From Chitinophagales bacterium (lineage in GTDB: Bacteria; Bacteroidota; Bacteroidia; Chitinophagales; CAIOSU01), in contig BPHB01000001.1 in assembly GCA_026003335.1 (NCBI GenBank), forward strand, positions 1,696,591 to 1,760,590: a DNA stretch of 64,000 bases. The letters run 5' to 3'. Below, piece after piece: positions 9,701 to 19,034 of the stretch (position 1 is the first letter of the stretch; the number at the start of each line of letters is the position of its first letter). Position numbers and translations under genes: made by a program. The notes under the pieces were generated by a model. It was given only the letters and a program-made list of their open reading frames with translations. It had not been told where the DNA came from and made no database searches.

Positions 9701-10816
9701 CTGATTGTAGTGGATTCCGTTTCCTGCAACTTTTCCGATACGGCAACCGCCATTGTGCGTGTGACAGACACCAGGGTAACGGCTGACTTCGGGTTGGATA
9801 CTCTTTACTGGGGATGTGATTCTCTGGTGATTTCTTTCACAAATCTGAGCGTAGGCTACGGCTCAGTATTTTGGGATTTCGGAGATGGGAGCAACTCCTC
9901 TTTATCTGATCCGATACACACGTATTCATCTTCAGATTCTTTTTTCATACAACTTATCGCTACCGGAGCAAACACCTGTAATGAGGCAGATACAACTTTT
10001 AAAGCCATTTATCTGCCTCCACCGGTAAAAGCTGCATTTTCGGGAAATGATGGCTGTTTTCCGCACGATCTGATTCTAACCAGCCAAAGTGCACGCGCCA
10101 CTTCGCTTCTATGGCGTCTTCCAGGTGGAACAGCCTCTTCTGACAGCGTGGTAGTTTTGTCCGGCCTGATGCCAGGAAATTATACCGTTAGTCTTACAGC
10201 ATATAATGACCAATCGTGCAATGACAGCAGTACGGTTACCCAAAGCTTCACGGTTTTCAACGGACCAGAAGCATTTTTTACTACTTCTGACTCGGTGTAT
10301 GACCTGGAAGAACCGGTGTATTTTGTCAATGGAAGCACGGGCGGCCAGGCTTACCTCTGGGATTTTGGCAACGGAGCCACTTCAACAGAATTTAACCCCG
10401 TATATGCTTATCCGGATACAGGCACCTATTTCCCCTGCCTGTACGTCAGCGGCACCGACAGTTGCGATGGCGTGTACTGCAAGAAACTGCTGGTAGAATT
10501 TCTGGGAGTTATTGACGTACCCAATGCTTTTTCACCTAATGGTGACGGGGTCAATGATCTGCTGTGGCCACGTGGCATCGGAGTGAGCGAAATTGAATTT
10601 CGGATTTACAATCGTTGGGGTGAACTTGTTTTTGAGTCAACCGATGCTGACATTGTATGCAACCGTCTGGAAGAGTGTGATGCTTCCAAAGGTTGGGATG
10701 GCACATACAAAGGACGTCCTCAGGAAATGGATGTCTATGTGTATACGTTAAAAGCCGGATTTCAGAACGGAAAGAAAACCGAACTGAAAAAAGGTAACAT
10801 TACATTAATCCGCTAA
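6728..10816 (+). CDS. Giant SBBP/PKD-repeat adhesin with T9SS type B (gliding-associated) C-terminus
   Basis: The ATG at 6728 is preferred over an upstream TTG and gives a signal peptide (MRFFEKLKLYALPVVMLASPGYVASG). After the FTENKGQWHPNV motif of the SBBP-type N-terminal domain comes a beta-propeller-like region with SBBP phrases such as LWSTFLGGSGDDAAYSLAFD and SDFPVT. From about residue 770 there are six PKD-type modules, five with the WDFGDG/WDFGNG core and one degenerate. The last 100 residues (VPNAFSPNGDGVND, EFRIYNRWGELVFES, then GWDGTYKGRP) are the type B CTD. Probably exported by T9SS and bound to the surface. The porP/sprF-like gene follows after 12 bases, a pairing typical of type B substrates. 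Confidence 0.9.
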   Translation: MRFFEKLKLYALPVVMLASPGYVASGKTASIPAFEYPAGPQFTENKGQWHPNVLYRLKLNSGAIFFEKNRLTFHLANPHDLDEAFHHHGKPCKEDTVIIHGHAFYVHFQGAQAATTVSGKAAYPHYENYFIGNDPSRWAGGVRVYRDLLYQDIYPDIDLVYKSAEEHLKYSFLVKPGGDPSRIALTFEGVDSLWIQNNVLYYSTTVNTIREEGLYAYQEQGGKKIPIPCLFKLHARTVTFQFPQGYDPSLPLIIDPSLIFGTYTGSLADNFGYTATDDRQGNFYAGGIARGFGYPTTPGAFQTTYAGGIATGNFTDGYDADMAISKFNSTGTALLYSTYIGGSINDQPHSLVVNSNNELCVYGRTNSPDFPTTAGAYNRVLRGATDIVVLRLNQTGTALIGSTLVGGSAADGANITTQVYGANTSLKYNYADDARGEIIVDAQDNIYVASCTRSSDFPVTVGAVQTIIGGAQDACIFKLNSTLTTLLWSTFLGGSGDDAAYSLAFDSNGNIYTCGGTTSTNFPVSPTGVLHPTALGGRADGFLAHISTNGSNLLRATYIGTQAFDQCYFVQLDGDDNVYALGLTEGSFPISAGVYSNPNSGQFLISLPPDLSTMRFSTVFGRGDGTPDISPTAFLVDYCRRIFISGWGGQVNSGNNYGNTSTTLGLPVTSDAFQNTTDGSDFYFIVFDSDASSLRYATYFGGPLSAEHVDGGTSRFDKNGIIYQAVCAGCGGNSDFPSLPGVWSRNNPGPNCNLGAAKFEIEPDAISVSVTASPSTTGCAPFSVNFVGLSNEAKSYFWDFGDGSTSTQPFPTHTFTDTGTYTVTLIGSDSLSCDGYVFRDTATLTIIVRDDSVSAHFVPHIISNCDSFIVRFDNFSTNAATYIWDFGDGRGSSQISPVHQYTVPGTYTVSLIATNPAACNQSDTIKMQISLLGIVTAGISIPDTFGCAPFTAFFSAAPGFSRYFWDFGDGSSSTLSNPLHTYSDTGIYTVRLIVVDSVSCNFSDTATAIVRVTDTRVTADFGLDTLYWGCDSLVISFTNLSVGYGSVFWDFGDGSNSSLSDPIHTYSSSDSFFIQLIATGANTCNEADTTFKAIYLPPPVKAAFSGNDGCFPHDLILTSQSARATSLLWRLPGGTASSDSVVVLSGLMPGNYTVSLTAYNDQSCNDSSTVTQSFTVFNGPEAFFTTSDSVYDLEEPVYFVNGSTGGQAYLWDFGNGATSTEFNPVYAYPDTGTYFPCLYVSGTDSCDGVYCKKLLVEFLGVIDVPNAFSPNGDGVNDLLWPRGIGVSEIEFRIYNRWGELVFESTDADIVCNRLEECDASKGWDGTYKGRPQEMDVYVYTLKAGFQNGKKTELKKGNITLIR

Positions 10817-10828
10817 GTCGCGTTTCAG

Positions 10829-11941
10829 ATGTTCGTTTATCCAAGAAAGCTAAGAGTTCCTTTACTCACCCGCCTGAGAAAGGGTATTTATGCCTGGAGA
10901 ACGAGAAGAGGACTGACGTTTCTGATATTGCCGTTGTTTTTCATTCTTTTTCTTCAAACAGCACGGGGGCAGGATCTTCATTTTAGTCAGTTTTTTGCAG
11001 CTCCGCTTTCTACAGCGCCCTCCAATACAGGTTTTTTCAAAGATGACTGGCGCATAGGCGGAAACTTCAAAAGTCAATGGCCCTGGGCTATCAATAATGC
11101 AGTTTTCAACTACCGTACCTTTGCCGTGTATGCGGATTTCAGTTTTTTGAAAAATCAAAAGCGTAAAGCATGGATGGGTGCCGGCATTTTGTTTCAGAAT
11201 GACCGTACCGGAGACGGACGCCTCACCACCAACCGCGCTTATGGCTCCTTTGCCTACCATCAGGCCTTCGGCATTATGAGAAAATATGTTTTGTCGCTCG
11301 GTGTGAATATGGGAGTGGTACATAAGGCAATAGATTACTCCAGGCTTTATTTCAATGATCAGTGGGACGCAGACAACCTGTTATTTGATAAAAGTCTCAG
11401 CAGCACAGAACCTACCGATAAGGATGCACTGCTATACTATGATATGTCTGTAGGTGCCCATTTCACGTATGTGCATAATGAAGACCATCAGCTTTCGGTA
11501 GGCGGCTCTCTGTTCCATCTGCTCAGACCGCAGGAGTCATTTCCGGGAGTGCGCAATAATCTGGGATTACGGCCTGTTGTCCATGCTTTAGCTTACACAC
11601 GCATCAATAAGCGCGTGCATCTGGAGCCCGGATTTCTATTCATGTACCAGAAAAAAGCGCAGGAATATATTGTAAGCCTGCTGGCCGGATTCAGAATATT
11701 GTCAGAAAGCAAGGTGAAAAACAGCATTGTATTTCTTGGCACGGCCTATCGCCCCAAGGATGCGTTCATACCGGTGATTGGCTACCAGTATAAAACTATC
11801 CGGCTGTTGCTGAACTATGATGTAAACCTATCCACACTTACGGCAGCAAGCCGTGCAGACGGAGGGCTTGAGTTATCGTTGGTTTACACGGGTGCGGTTC
11901 AAAGCAAAAAAATTCGCATTGTGCCCTGTCCGAGATTATGA
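10829..11941 (+). CDS. PorP/SprF family type IX secretion outer-membrane protein
   Basis: A 370-residue beta-barrel of the PorP/SprF family. After a long basic leader and a signal segment (GLTFLILPLFFILFLQTARGQ) it starts the mature part with the hallmark DLHFSQFFAAPLSTAPSNTGFF. The rest alternates amphipathic strands (RIGGNFKSQWPWAINNA, YVLSLGVNMGVVHKAID, HQLSVGGSLFHLL). Such proteins accompany type B CTD substrates and help hold them or export them at the outer membrane. The gene lies 12 bases downstream of the adhesin on the same strand, so the two form an operon and probably a dedicated pair. Confidence 0.88.
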   Translation: MFVYPRKLRVPLLTRLRKGIYAWRTRRGLTFLILPLFFILFLQTARGQDLHFSQFFAAPLSTAPSNTGFFKDDWRIGGNFKSQWPWAINNAVFNYRTFAVYADFSFLKNQKRKAWMGAGILFQNDRTGDGRLTTNRAYGSFAYHQAFGIMRKYVLSLGVNMGVVHKAIDYSRLYFNDQWDADNLLFDKSLSSTEPTDKDALLYYDMSVGAHFTYVHNEDHQLSVGGSLFHLLRPQESFPGVRNNLGLRPVVHALAYTRINKRVHLEPGFLFMYQKKAQEYIVSLLAGFRILSESKVKNSIVFLGTAYRPKDAFIPVIGYQYKTIRLLLNYDVNLSTLTAASRADGGLELSLVYTGAVQSKKIRIVPCPRL

Positions 11942-12075
11942 GCTGTTAAGTCCTCATGAAAAGATATTGAGGGTATTCTGTGTCATTGCTATCAGCAGCA
12001 GTCTGGTTATACCCATAGATGCAAATACGTGCAGCCCATAACCCGGAGCAAGCTAAAAATTTATTTCGTACAGCT

Positions 12076-12083
12076 TAACTTTG
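12076..12083 (+). promoter_or_regulatory. Bacteroidota -7 box upstream of outer-membrane protein gene
   Basis: TAACTTTG, an exact TAnnTTTG match, 35 bases upstream of the ATG at 12119. Its position supports starting that gene at 12119 and not at the upstream codon 12029, which would lie before the promoter. The same octamer precedes serA. Confidence 0.4.
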
Positions 12084-12118
12084 AAATGAAAACCTGCCGT
12101 GTAGCGTTAGGAAGAATC

Positions 12119-12757
12119 ATGAAACGATTACTGCTTTTATTGATAATCTGCCTCACAGGTGTAGTTGCATCTGCCCAGTATGACTACGATTACGATAAGT
12201 ACGACCTGAAGCAAAAACCCAAGCGGGAACGGGAGCGTGACCGTGTCCCCAAACAGACAAATCCCAATCTGAGCAACTGGAACGTTGGAGGCTTTATCAA
12301 TGCAGGCTTCAGCAGCGATCTGATTCTTGTGGATCTCTCACCTATAGTCACGTATCGTCCGATACACTGGTTTGAAGCCGGTGCCGGATTTCTGTATCAG
12401 TATATCAATCTGATAAATTACTTTCCTGCACCCTACGAGAGGTTCAATAAGTATCACACTTTCGGGGGGCGTGTTTTTCCAAGAGCCTATGTATGGAAGA
12501 ATCTTTTTCTGCAACCGGAGTATATGTTAATCAGTGGACAAGGGGTGGTATATGATTATTTCGGGCACCCTGTTGGCAAATTCAGAAAAAGTTTTCACAA
12601 TGCATTTGCCGGAGCAGGCTATAACTTTGATGTAAGCGACCGCGCCTATCTGACGATGTTGATCTCGGTTAACCTGACAACCAATGAGCTCATGCCATAC
12701 CGAAGACCCATCTATAGTTTCGGATTTCAAATGAGGATGGGGCGAGCACAGAACTAA
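12119..12757 (+). CDS. Predicted outer-membrane beta-barrel protein
   Basis: Start chosen at ATG 12119 (TAGGAAG just upstream, signal peptide MKRLLLLLIICLTGVVASAQ). The mature protein begins with a Tyr/Asp-rich stretch and a basic patch (KQKPKREREDR-like), then strands typical of a small barrel: WNVGGFINAGFSSDLILVDL, WFEAGAGFLYQY, FHNAFAGAGYNFDV, ending with YSFGFQMRMGRAQN, an aromatic-rich final strand. About 212 residues. No specific function recognised; no close partner gene. It converges with gyrB, whose end lies 68 bases away. Confidence 0.6.
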   Translation: MKRLLLLLIICLTGVVASAQYDYDYDKYDLKQKPKRERERDRVPKQTNPNLSNWNVGGFINAGFSSDLILVDLSPIVTYRPIHWFEAGAGFLYQYINLINYFPAPYERFNKYHTFGGRVFPRAYVWKNLFLQPEYMLISGQGVVYDYFGHPVGKFRKSFHNAFAGAGYNFDVSDRAYLTMLISVNLTTNELMPYRRPIYSFGFQMRMGRAQN

Positions 12758-12825
12758 ATCGCGGATGGTGATTGCCCCCCATTGAGCCGCCCGATCGGGG
12801 GAAGAGCCCTCAGGGTATATTACGC

Positions 12826-14790
<1,965 letters not shown>

Positions 14791-14851
14791 TTATTTGTTT
14801 AATGCGTTTTTGCCTTGAAAATCAATGCAGTTCGTGATTTCAGGAGCTTTT

Positions 14852-14859
14852 CAAAATTA
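14852..14859 (-). promoter_or_regulatory. Bacteroidota -7 box for gyrB
   Basis: On the minus strand TAATTTTG matches TAnnTTTG exactly, about 60 bases before the gyrB ATG. No clear -33 TTTG at the usual distance. Confidence 0.35.
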
Positions 14860-14970
14860 CGTTTTTTGCGGGTTAAAAGGCTTAAAAATCCATAAAAAGA
14901 GGGTTGCTTTATGAACATGCATTTTGTAAAAATGGACACCTGCCGGCCTTGGGTTCAGCGTGTATTTCAG

Positions 14971-14983
14971 TAACTTAGCCTTA
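14971..14983 (+). promoter_or_regulatory. Promoter-like 13-mer shared with the TPR gene
   Basis: TAACTTAGCCTTA occurs here, 29 bases before the ATG of the DUF4468 gene, and again at 18617-18629 before the TPR-protein gene. Its first eight bases differ from the TAnnTTTG consensus at one position. It may be a variant -7 box used by genes for small exported proteins. Confidence 0.3.
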
Positions 14984-15012
14984 GTCTTTTTTTTCTTCTA
15001 AAATATTCTGCT

Positions 15013-15543
15013 ATGATGAAATGGGTAGGTTGGATATGCATGTGTTTTCCCCTGATGGTCTTGGCTCAAAAACCCGCGTTGCCGGTTGATGCCGCCACCG
15101 GGAAAGTAATTTATACAGAAGTGGTTGTGGTAGAGCATGTACCCCAATCGCAACTTTATCAGCGCGCTCTGCAGTGGTTCAAAACCTACTTCCCCAATCC
15201 GGCCAGTGTGATAAAAGAACAGGATTCTGTTGCGGGCCGTATATCAGGCCAGCATGCTATATACATATTCAAGGATGTGGAGGGAAAGCCCTTCAAGGTA
15301 GGACAGGTGAAATATCGTTTCACGGTAATGGTCAAAGACGGTCGCTACAAGTATGTAGCAGATGACATTTTCAGGCTAACCTCTCCGAAAGAATATGCAG
15401 AAGAATGGCTGGATGAAAGCCACCCGGATAAGGAGAACCGGTTCGGTTATGCCCGTCAGGTACATCAGCATATTACCGGGCTGATAGAGGAATTTAAAAA
15501 AGCCATGTCTGCTGCTCCCGCAGAGCAGAGCACGGATTGGTAG
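15013..15543 (+). CDS. Exported DUF4468-like protein
   Basis: Signal peptide MMKWVGWICMCFPLMVLAQ, then a single domain of about 150 residues. The pattern YTEVVVVEHVPQSQLYQRAL, then FPNPASVIKEQDSVAGRISG and VKYRFTVMVKDGRYKYVADD resembles DUF4468 proteins with a TBP-like fold, common as exported proteins in Bacteroidota. Function unknown. It stands alone between divergent gyrB and convergent elbB. Confidence 0.65.
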   Translation: MMKWVGWICMCFPLMVLAQKPALPVDAATGKVIYTEVVVVEHVPQSQLYQRALQWFKTYFPNPASVIKEQDSVAGRISGQHAIYIFKDVEGKPFKVGQVKYRFTVMVKDGRYKYVADDIFRLTSPKEYAEEWLDESHPDKENRFGYARQVHQHITGLIEEFKKAMSAAPAEQSTDW

Positions 15544-15579
15544 GCTAAAACAGAGAGCTTCATGGGTGGCCCACAGCCC

Positions 15580-16269
15580 TCAGAGCCATTCCATCAACCT
15601 GCTGACGGCTTTACGGATACCATCATATATCTGCCGGATACCGGCTTCCATCATATAGCAGGGAGTGGTGATGATTTTATTTTTCTCGTCAACCACTATT
15701 TCGTCTACTGCTGCCATCTCGGCTACCGCACCGGTTTTGTTCAGCCCGCTGCTGACCGCAGCAATGTCATAGGGTGACTTCTGGGCAGTGGTGCCTACGG
15801 TAAGCCGGGCCTGAATGCCGGAACCCTCCAGCGCTTTGGCAATCACCACCGGACTCATACATAGGGCCACTACCGGTTTATGTGTTTTCACCATGTCCTG
15901 TATGAATCGTTTCACTTCCGGATGGATTTCACCATCAGGGCCCGAAAAAGCCCACCCCGTTAAATTCTTCGCTGATCCGAATCCTCCGGGCATTATGAGG
16001 GCGTCATAATCATCGGCCTTAACCATATGCAGCGGCTTAATGTTGCCACGCGCAATTCTTGCGGCTTCCACAAGCACGTTGCGCTTTTCGGCCATCTCCT
16101 CCCCTGTAAGGTGGTTTACCACGTGGTGTTGCTCGATATCCGGTGCTATGCATTGATATTCTGCACCGGCTTCGTCAAGACTCAGTAAAGTAAGCACCGC
16201 TTCATGTATTTCGCTGCCGTCATACACACCGCAGCCCGAAAGTAATACTGCTACTTTGGGTTTAGGCAT
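15580..16269 (-). CDS. elbB: ElbB-type DJ-1/PfpI family glyoxalase
   Basis: A 229-residue class I glutamine-amidotransferase-like protein. It matches ElbB (isoprenoid biosynthesis glyoxalase): VAVLLSGCGVYDGSEIHEAV at the start, DYDALIMPGGFGSAKNL, and VVALCMSPVVIAKAL with the nucleophile Cys near residue 137. ElbB-type proteins show glyoxalase III activity in vitro; the tie to isoprenoid synthesis is weak. Transcribed in the same direction as the O-antigen ligase gene, with a gap of about 20 bases, so they may share a transcript by position only. Confidence 0.85.
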   Translation of the reverse strand: MPKPKVAVLLSGCGVYDGSEIHEAVLTLLSLDEAGAEYQCIAPDIEQHHVVNHLTGEEMAEKRNVLVEAARIARGNIKPLHMVKADDYDALIMPGGFGSAKNLTGWAFSGPDGEIHPEVKRFIQDMVKTHKPVVALCMSPVVIAKALEGSGIQARLTVGTTAQKSPYDIAAVSSGLNKTGAVAEMAAVDEIVVDEKNKIITTPCYMMEAGIRQIYDGIRKAVSRLMEWL

Positions 16270-16290
16270 TTTCGTTTGTTTTCAGCGAAT

Positions 16291-17562
16291 TTAAAAAATT
16301 GAAAGATTTTGCCGGTCGTTTTGTCTGTGCTTCACCCCTTCTAAACGCAGGGAATAATGAAACCACCACATAAAGAACGCATACAAAAACACTCCAAGCT
16401 GATCTTCAAGAGGGTTTTCATAGAGAAAAACCAGCAGCATGAAAAAAGCCAAAGCTATGGCTGAGGAACTGCCCCTCCATGTTCTCAGGAAAAAAGGCAA
16501 CAAGGCAGCCAGCGTAACCACAATGAGTCCTGCTATACCGGAGGCAGCAGCAGCATTGAGCCATTGATTCAGCGGGCGAAAACGTTCAGAAGGGGGCACC
16601 TGAGGCGCATGCGCTTCAAACCAGGCATACGTGGCAACATACATGTCGCCATACCCAACACCTCGCACTGGATGGCGCAGGAAAATGTCCCAGCCCGCCT
16701 GCATGGATAACAGGCGATTATGATCGCTGTAAACTCCTGCAGCCCTCTTTTGTTCCGGATGTTCCAGCTCATAACGAATGTAATGCACCCGCTCGCGAAA
16801 AGTGGGAAGAACATAATAAGAAACCACCGGCAATAGCAGGGCAATAGCAAGCAATGCTACGACCAGTATGCGGTGACCACGATGAAACAAATGGTATAAC
16901 AGAGCAGGAATAACCACCAGAAACAAACCTACCCAACCGGTTTTGGCACTTAGAATAAGCAAAAAAAGCATCAACCACATCATAATCAGCCGCAACAACA
17001 ACTTTGCTGAGCGGGAAAAAGATTCCAGTTCCTCCAGCCTCAGACACAGTAACAGCGCAACAACTACCGCCATACTGAAGCGGATATGACTGCCGGCAGC
17101 CCATGTAGGTAAGACTTTAGACACCTGATACATATTTTCAAGTGCATAATAGTGCACTGTAAACTGCACCAATGTAAATACGCTGCCCGCAAGCACCAGG
17201 GCTACCCATAACAGCGACATGGCGGCCCAGTATTTTTCGGTCAATCCGGCTTGCCGGCTGAACACAAAAGGCAGCAATAAAAAGGGCACTTTATTAAAAC
17301 ACGCCTGCATCCAGGCTACCTTATCAGCACTCCATAAGCCAGAGAAAGCTGCGATAAAAAAAACCAATGCCATCGGGTAAAAAAGCGGCTCCTTCCATGT
17401 CGCCTGCAGGCGTGCGCGCAAATCACCCTGTAAAAAGGCCTGGCCTATCAGCACGCCTAAGGATATGGACAGAAGTGTACGGCTAAAAAAGAATCCCATC
17501 ATGGATGATAAGACGGCTATGATGAATACATACAGATGTGCCTTTTGACGTTTCAGGGTCAT
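16291..17562 (-). CDS. O-antigen ligase/polymerase family membrane protein
   Basis: A 423-residue integral membrane protein with about ten hydrophobic segments and the large periplasmic loop of the Wzy_C/WaaL superfamily. The loop holds the family-type motif HPVRGVGYGDMYV followed by HAPQVPPSERFRPLNQWLNAA, where R and H residues bind the lipid-linked glycan in characterised members. Likely transfers or polymerises a surface polysaccharide, but whether ligase or polymerase cannot be told from sequence. A glycosyltransferase gene sits about 3 kb away but is not adjacent. Confidence 0.75.
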   Translation of the reverse strand: MTLKRQKAHLYVFIIAVLSSMMGFFFSRTLLSISLGVLIGQAFLQGDLRARLQATWKEPLFYPMALVFFIAAFSGLWSADKVAWMQACFNKVPFLLLPFVFSRQAGLTEKYWAAMSLLWVALVLAGSVFTLVQFTVHYYALENMYQVSKVLPTWAAGSHIRFSMAVVVALLLCLRLEELESFSRSAKLLLRLIMMWLMLFLLILSAKTGWVGLFLVVIPALLYHLFHRGHRILVVALLAIALLLPVVSYYVLPTFRERVHYIRYELEHPEQKRAAGVYSDHNRLLSMQAGWDIFLRHPVRGVGYGDMYVATYAWFEAHAPQVPPSERFRPLNQWLNAAAASGIAGLIVVTLAALLPFFLRTWRGSSSAIALAFFMLLVFLYENPLEDQLGVFLYAFFMWWFHYSLRLEGVKHRQNDRQNLSIF

Positions 17563-17641
17563 TGGTAGGAAAGAATGATTAAGGAGTGTACATGATTGCC
17601 ATAAATCCGCTGGCAGAGAAAATTTTGTTTGATGCCAGTTA

Positions 17642-18382
17642 TCATACCTGCAATACCGGATATTGCAGGTTCAACGATTGAAGGGTTTGAGCAATGATTT
17701 GAGACACCAGATACTCCTTGTACCAGTTTTTATCTGACGGCACAATATGCCAGGGGATGTTTGCGCTACACTGCTCAAAGATGTCCTCATAGGCCTGCAT
17801 ATAAGCATTCCAATGCTGTCTTTCTTTTAAATCGCGGGAGTCGTACTTCCAGTTTTTGCTGGGATTTGTCAGTCGCTCTTTTAATCTTTTCATTTGTTCC
17901 TCCGGAGAGATGTGTAAATAAAATTTCAATACCACAGTGCCATGATCTACCAGCAACTGTTCAAAATTATTGATATGCCGGTATCTTCGTTTTATCGCAT
18001 CCGCATTTAATAGCCCGTGTACCCGGGGCACCAGCACGTCTTCATAGTGTGAACGGTTGAATATCTGAATCATGCCTTTTTGGGGTGTATGTTTGTGTAT
18101 GCGCCAAAGGAAATCGTGTGCAAGTTCTTCTTGTGTGGGTTTTTTAAAAGCTGCAATCTGACACCCCATAGGGCTAAATGCCTTAAACAAATGCCTTATC
18201 AGACCATCTTTGCCCGAGGCATCCAGCCCTTGCAACACAATGAGCAGACTGCGCTGATTTGCGGCATACAGACGATTCTGCAGTTCTTCCAGCGCATGTA
18301 AAATTTGTTCGGTTTCTTCCAGAATCCTTTTTTTATTCAGGCCGGGAGGGGGAAGCGGAGATACCTCGCGCAGGGTAATCAT
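17642..18382 (-). CDS. Polyphosphate kinase 2 family protein
   Basis: Transfers phosphate between polyphosphate and nucleotides. Walker A GLDASGKDG at residues 52-60, the KKPTQEELAHDFLWRIHKH segment, IFNRSHYEDVLVPRVH (Walker B/lid region) and LYLHISPEEQMKRLKERL-like lid helix are all present. Length of 246 and the HDFLWR signature suit a one-domain PPK2, likely class III (AMP and ADP phosphorylation), though class is inference. The last codons lie in a 9-bp perfect inverted repeat (17647-17669, loop of 5). It lacks a following T-run on the minus strand, so it is not a typical terminator. Confidence 0.88.
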   Translation of the reverse strand: MITLREVSPLPPPGLNKKRILEETEQILHALEELQNRLYAANQRSLLIVLQGLDASGKDGLIRHLFKAFSPMGCQIAAFKKPTQEELAHDFLWRIHKHTPQKGMIQIFNRSHYEDVLVPRVHGLLNADAIKRRYRHINNFEQLLVDHGTVVLKFYLHISPEEQMKRLKERLTNPSKNWKYDSRDLKERQHWNAYMQAYEDIFEQCSANIPWHIVPSDKNWYKEYLVSQIIAQTLQSLNLQYPVLQV

Positions 18383-18479
18383 TCGGTAAAAATATAACTA
18401 AGATTCAGCCCTATACAATGCCTGCAATGAAAATATGTTTTGAAAACGGGTGAGGCGGAACACGAATTGTGAAGCCTTT

Positions 18480-18578
18480 TTACATTAGCAACAGCACAAG
18501 TTGAATCAGGGCGGCCACGCCCAGAATAAGAATTATCCACCGATACACCGCCAGATCGTTATTTTCAGCTTTGTCCAT
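18480..18578 (-). CDS. Small single-pass membrane protein (32 aa)
   Basis: ATG at 18578, stop at 18480-18482. The product starts MDKAENNDLAVYRW and continues with one hydrophobic helix (IILILGVAALIQLVLLLM). The charged start and clean single helix make it look like a real micro-protein, but it has no recognised family. It lies in the gap between the divergent PPK2 and TPR genes, which holds no other gene. Confidence 0.4.
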   Translation of the reverse strand: MDKAENNDLAVYRWIILILGVAALIQLVLLLM

Positions 18579-18616
18579 GTTATAATTGTGTTTTGGAGTT
18601 AAAAGAAACCGAGCTT

Positions 18617-18629
18617 TAACTTAGCCTTA
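18617..18629 (+). promoter_or_regulatory. Promoter-like 13-mer before the TPR gene
   Basis: Second copy of TAACTTAGCCTTA, 12 bases before the ATG at 18642. See the entry at 14971. Confidence 0.3.
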
Positions 18630-18641
18630 AATTTTTATCAG

Positions 18642-19034
18642 ATGAGAAAGTTACTGCTTTACATGGGTGTATGGTGTTTTACATTATCCACTTTTGCACA
18701 GAACTACTATCAGCAAGCGTTGCGGAAAATAGAAAACGAGGATTATAAAGGCGCCCTAGCCGCTCTGGATAAGGCTATTGAACAGGATTCCACAAATGCC
18801 ATGGCCTATTTTAAACGCGGTTTTACCAAGGCTTTGCTTACTCGCCATGCCGATGCTCTTGCTGATTTTGATAAGGCTATTGCTCTGAAACCTGACGAGC
18901 CGCAGTTTTACATAGAGCGCGGCATTGCAAAAGTCAATCTGGGCGACCAAGGAGGCGCCTGTGCCGACTGGAAAGAAGCTTCATCACGTGGTTCGGAAGA
19001 TGCGATTTCCTACCTGGAGGAATATTGCCAATGA
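18642..19034 (+). CDS. Exported TPR-repeat protein
   Basis: Signal peptide MRKLLLYMGVWCFTLSTFAQ, then about three tetratricopeptide units: YYQQALRKIENEDYKGALAA, AMAYFKRGFTKALLTRHADA and PQFYIERGIAKVNLGDQGGA, ending with CADWKEASSRGSEDAISYLE. TPR domains mediate protein contacts. The stop overlaps the ATG of the next gene (ATGA), so the TPR protein and the beta-propeller protein are likely made together and may interact in the periplasm. Confidence 0.8.
   Translation: MRKLLLYMGVWCFTLSTFAQNYYQQALRKIENEDYKGALAALDKAIEQDSTNAMAYFKRGFTKALLTRHADALADFDKAIALKPDEPQFYIERGIAKVNLGDQGGACADWKEASSRGSEDAISYLEEYCQ

Noticed and set aside
17647-17669. Perfect inverted repeat at the end of the PPK2 gene as terminator
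   Set aside because: The stem lies inside the coding sequence and no T-run follows on the gene strand.
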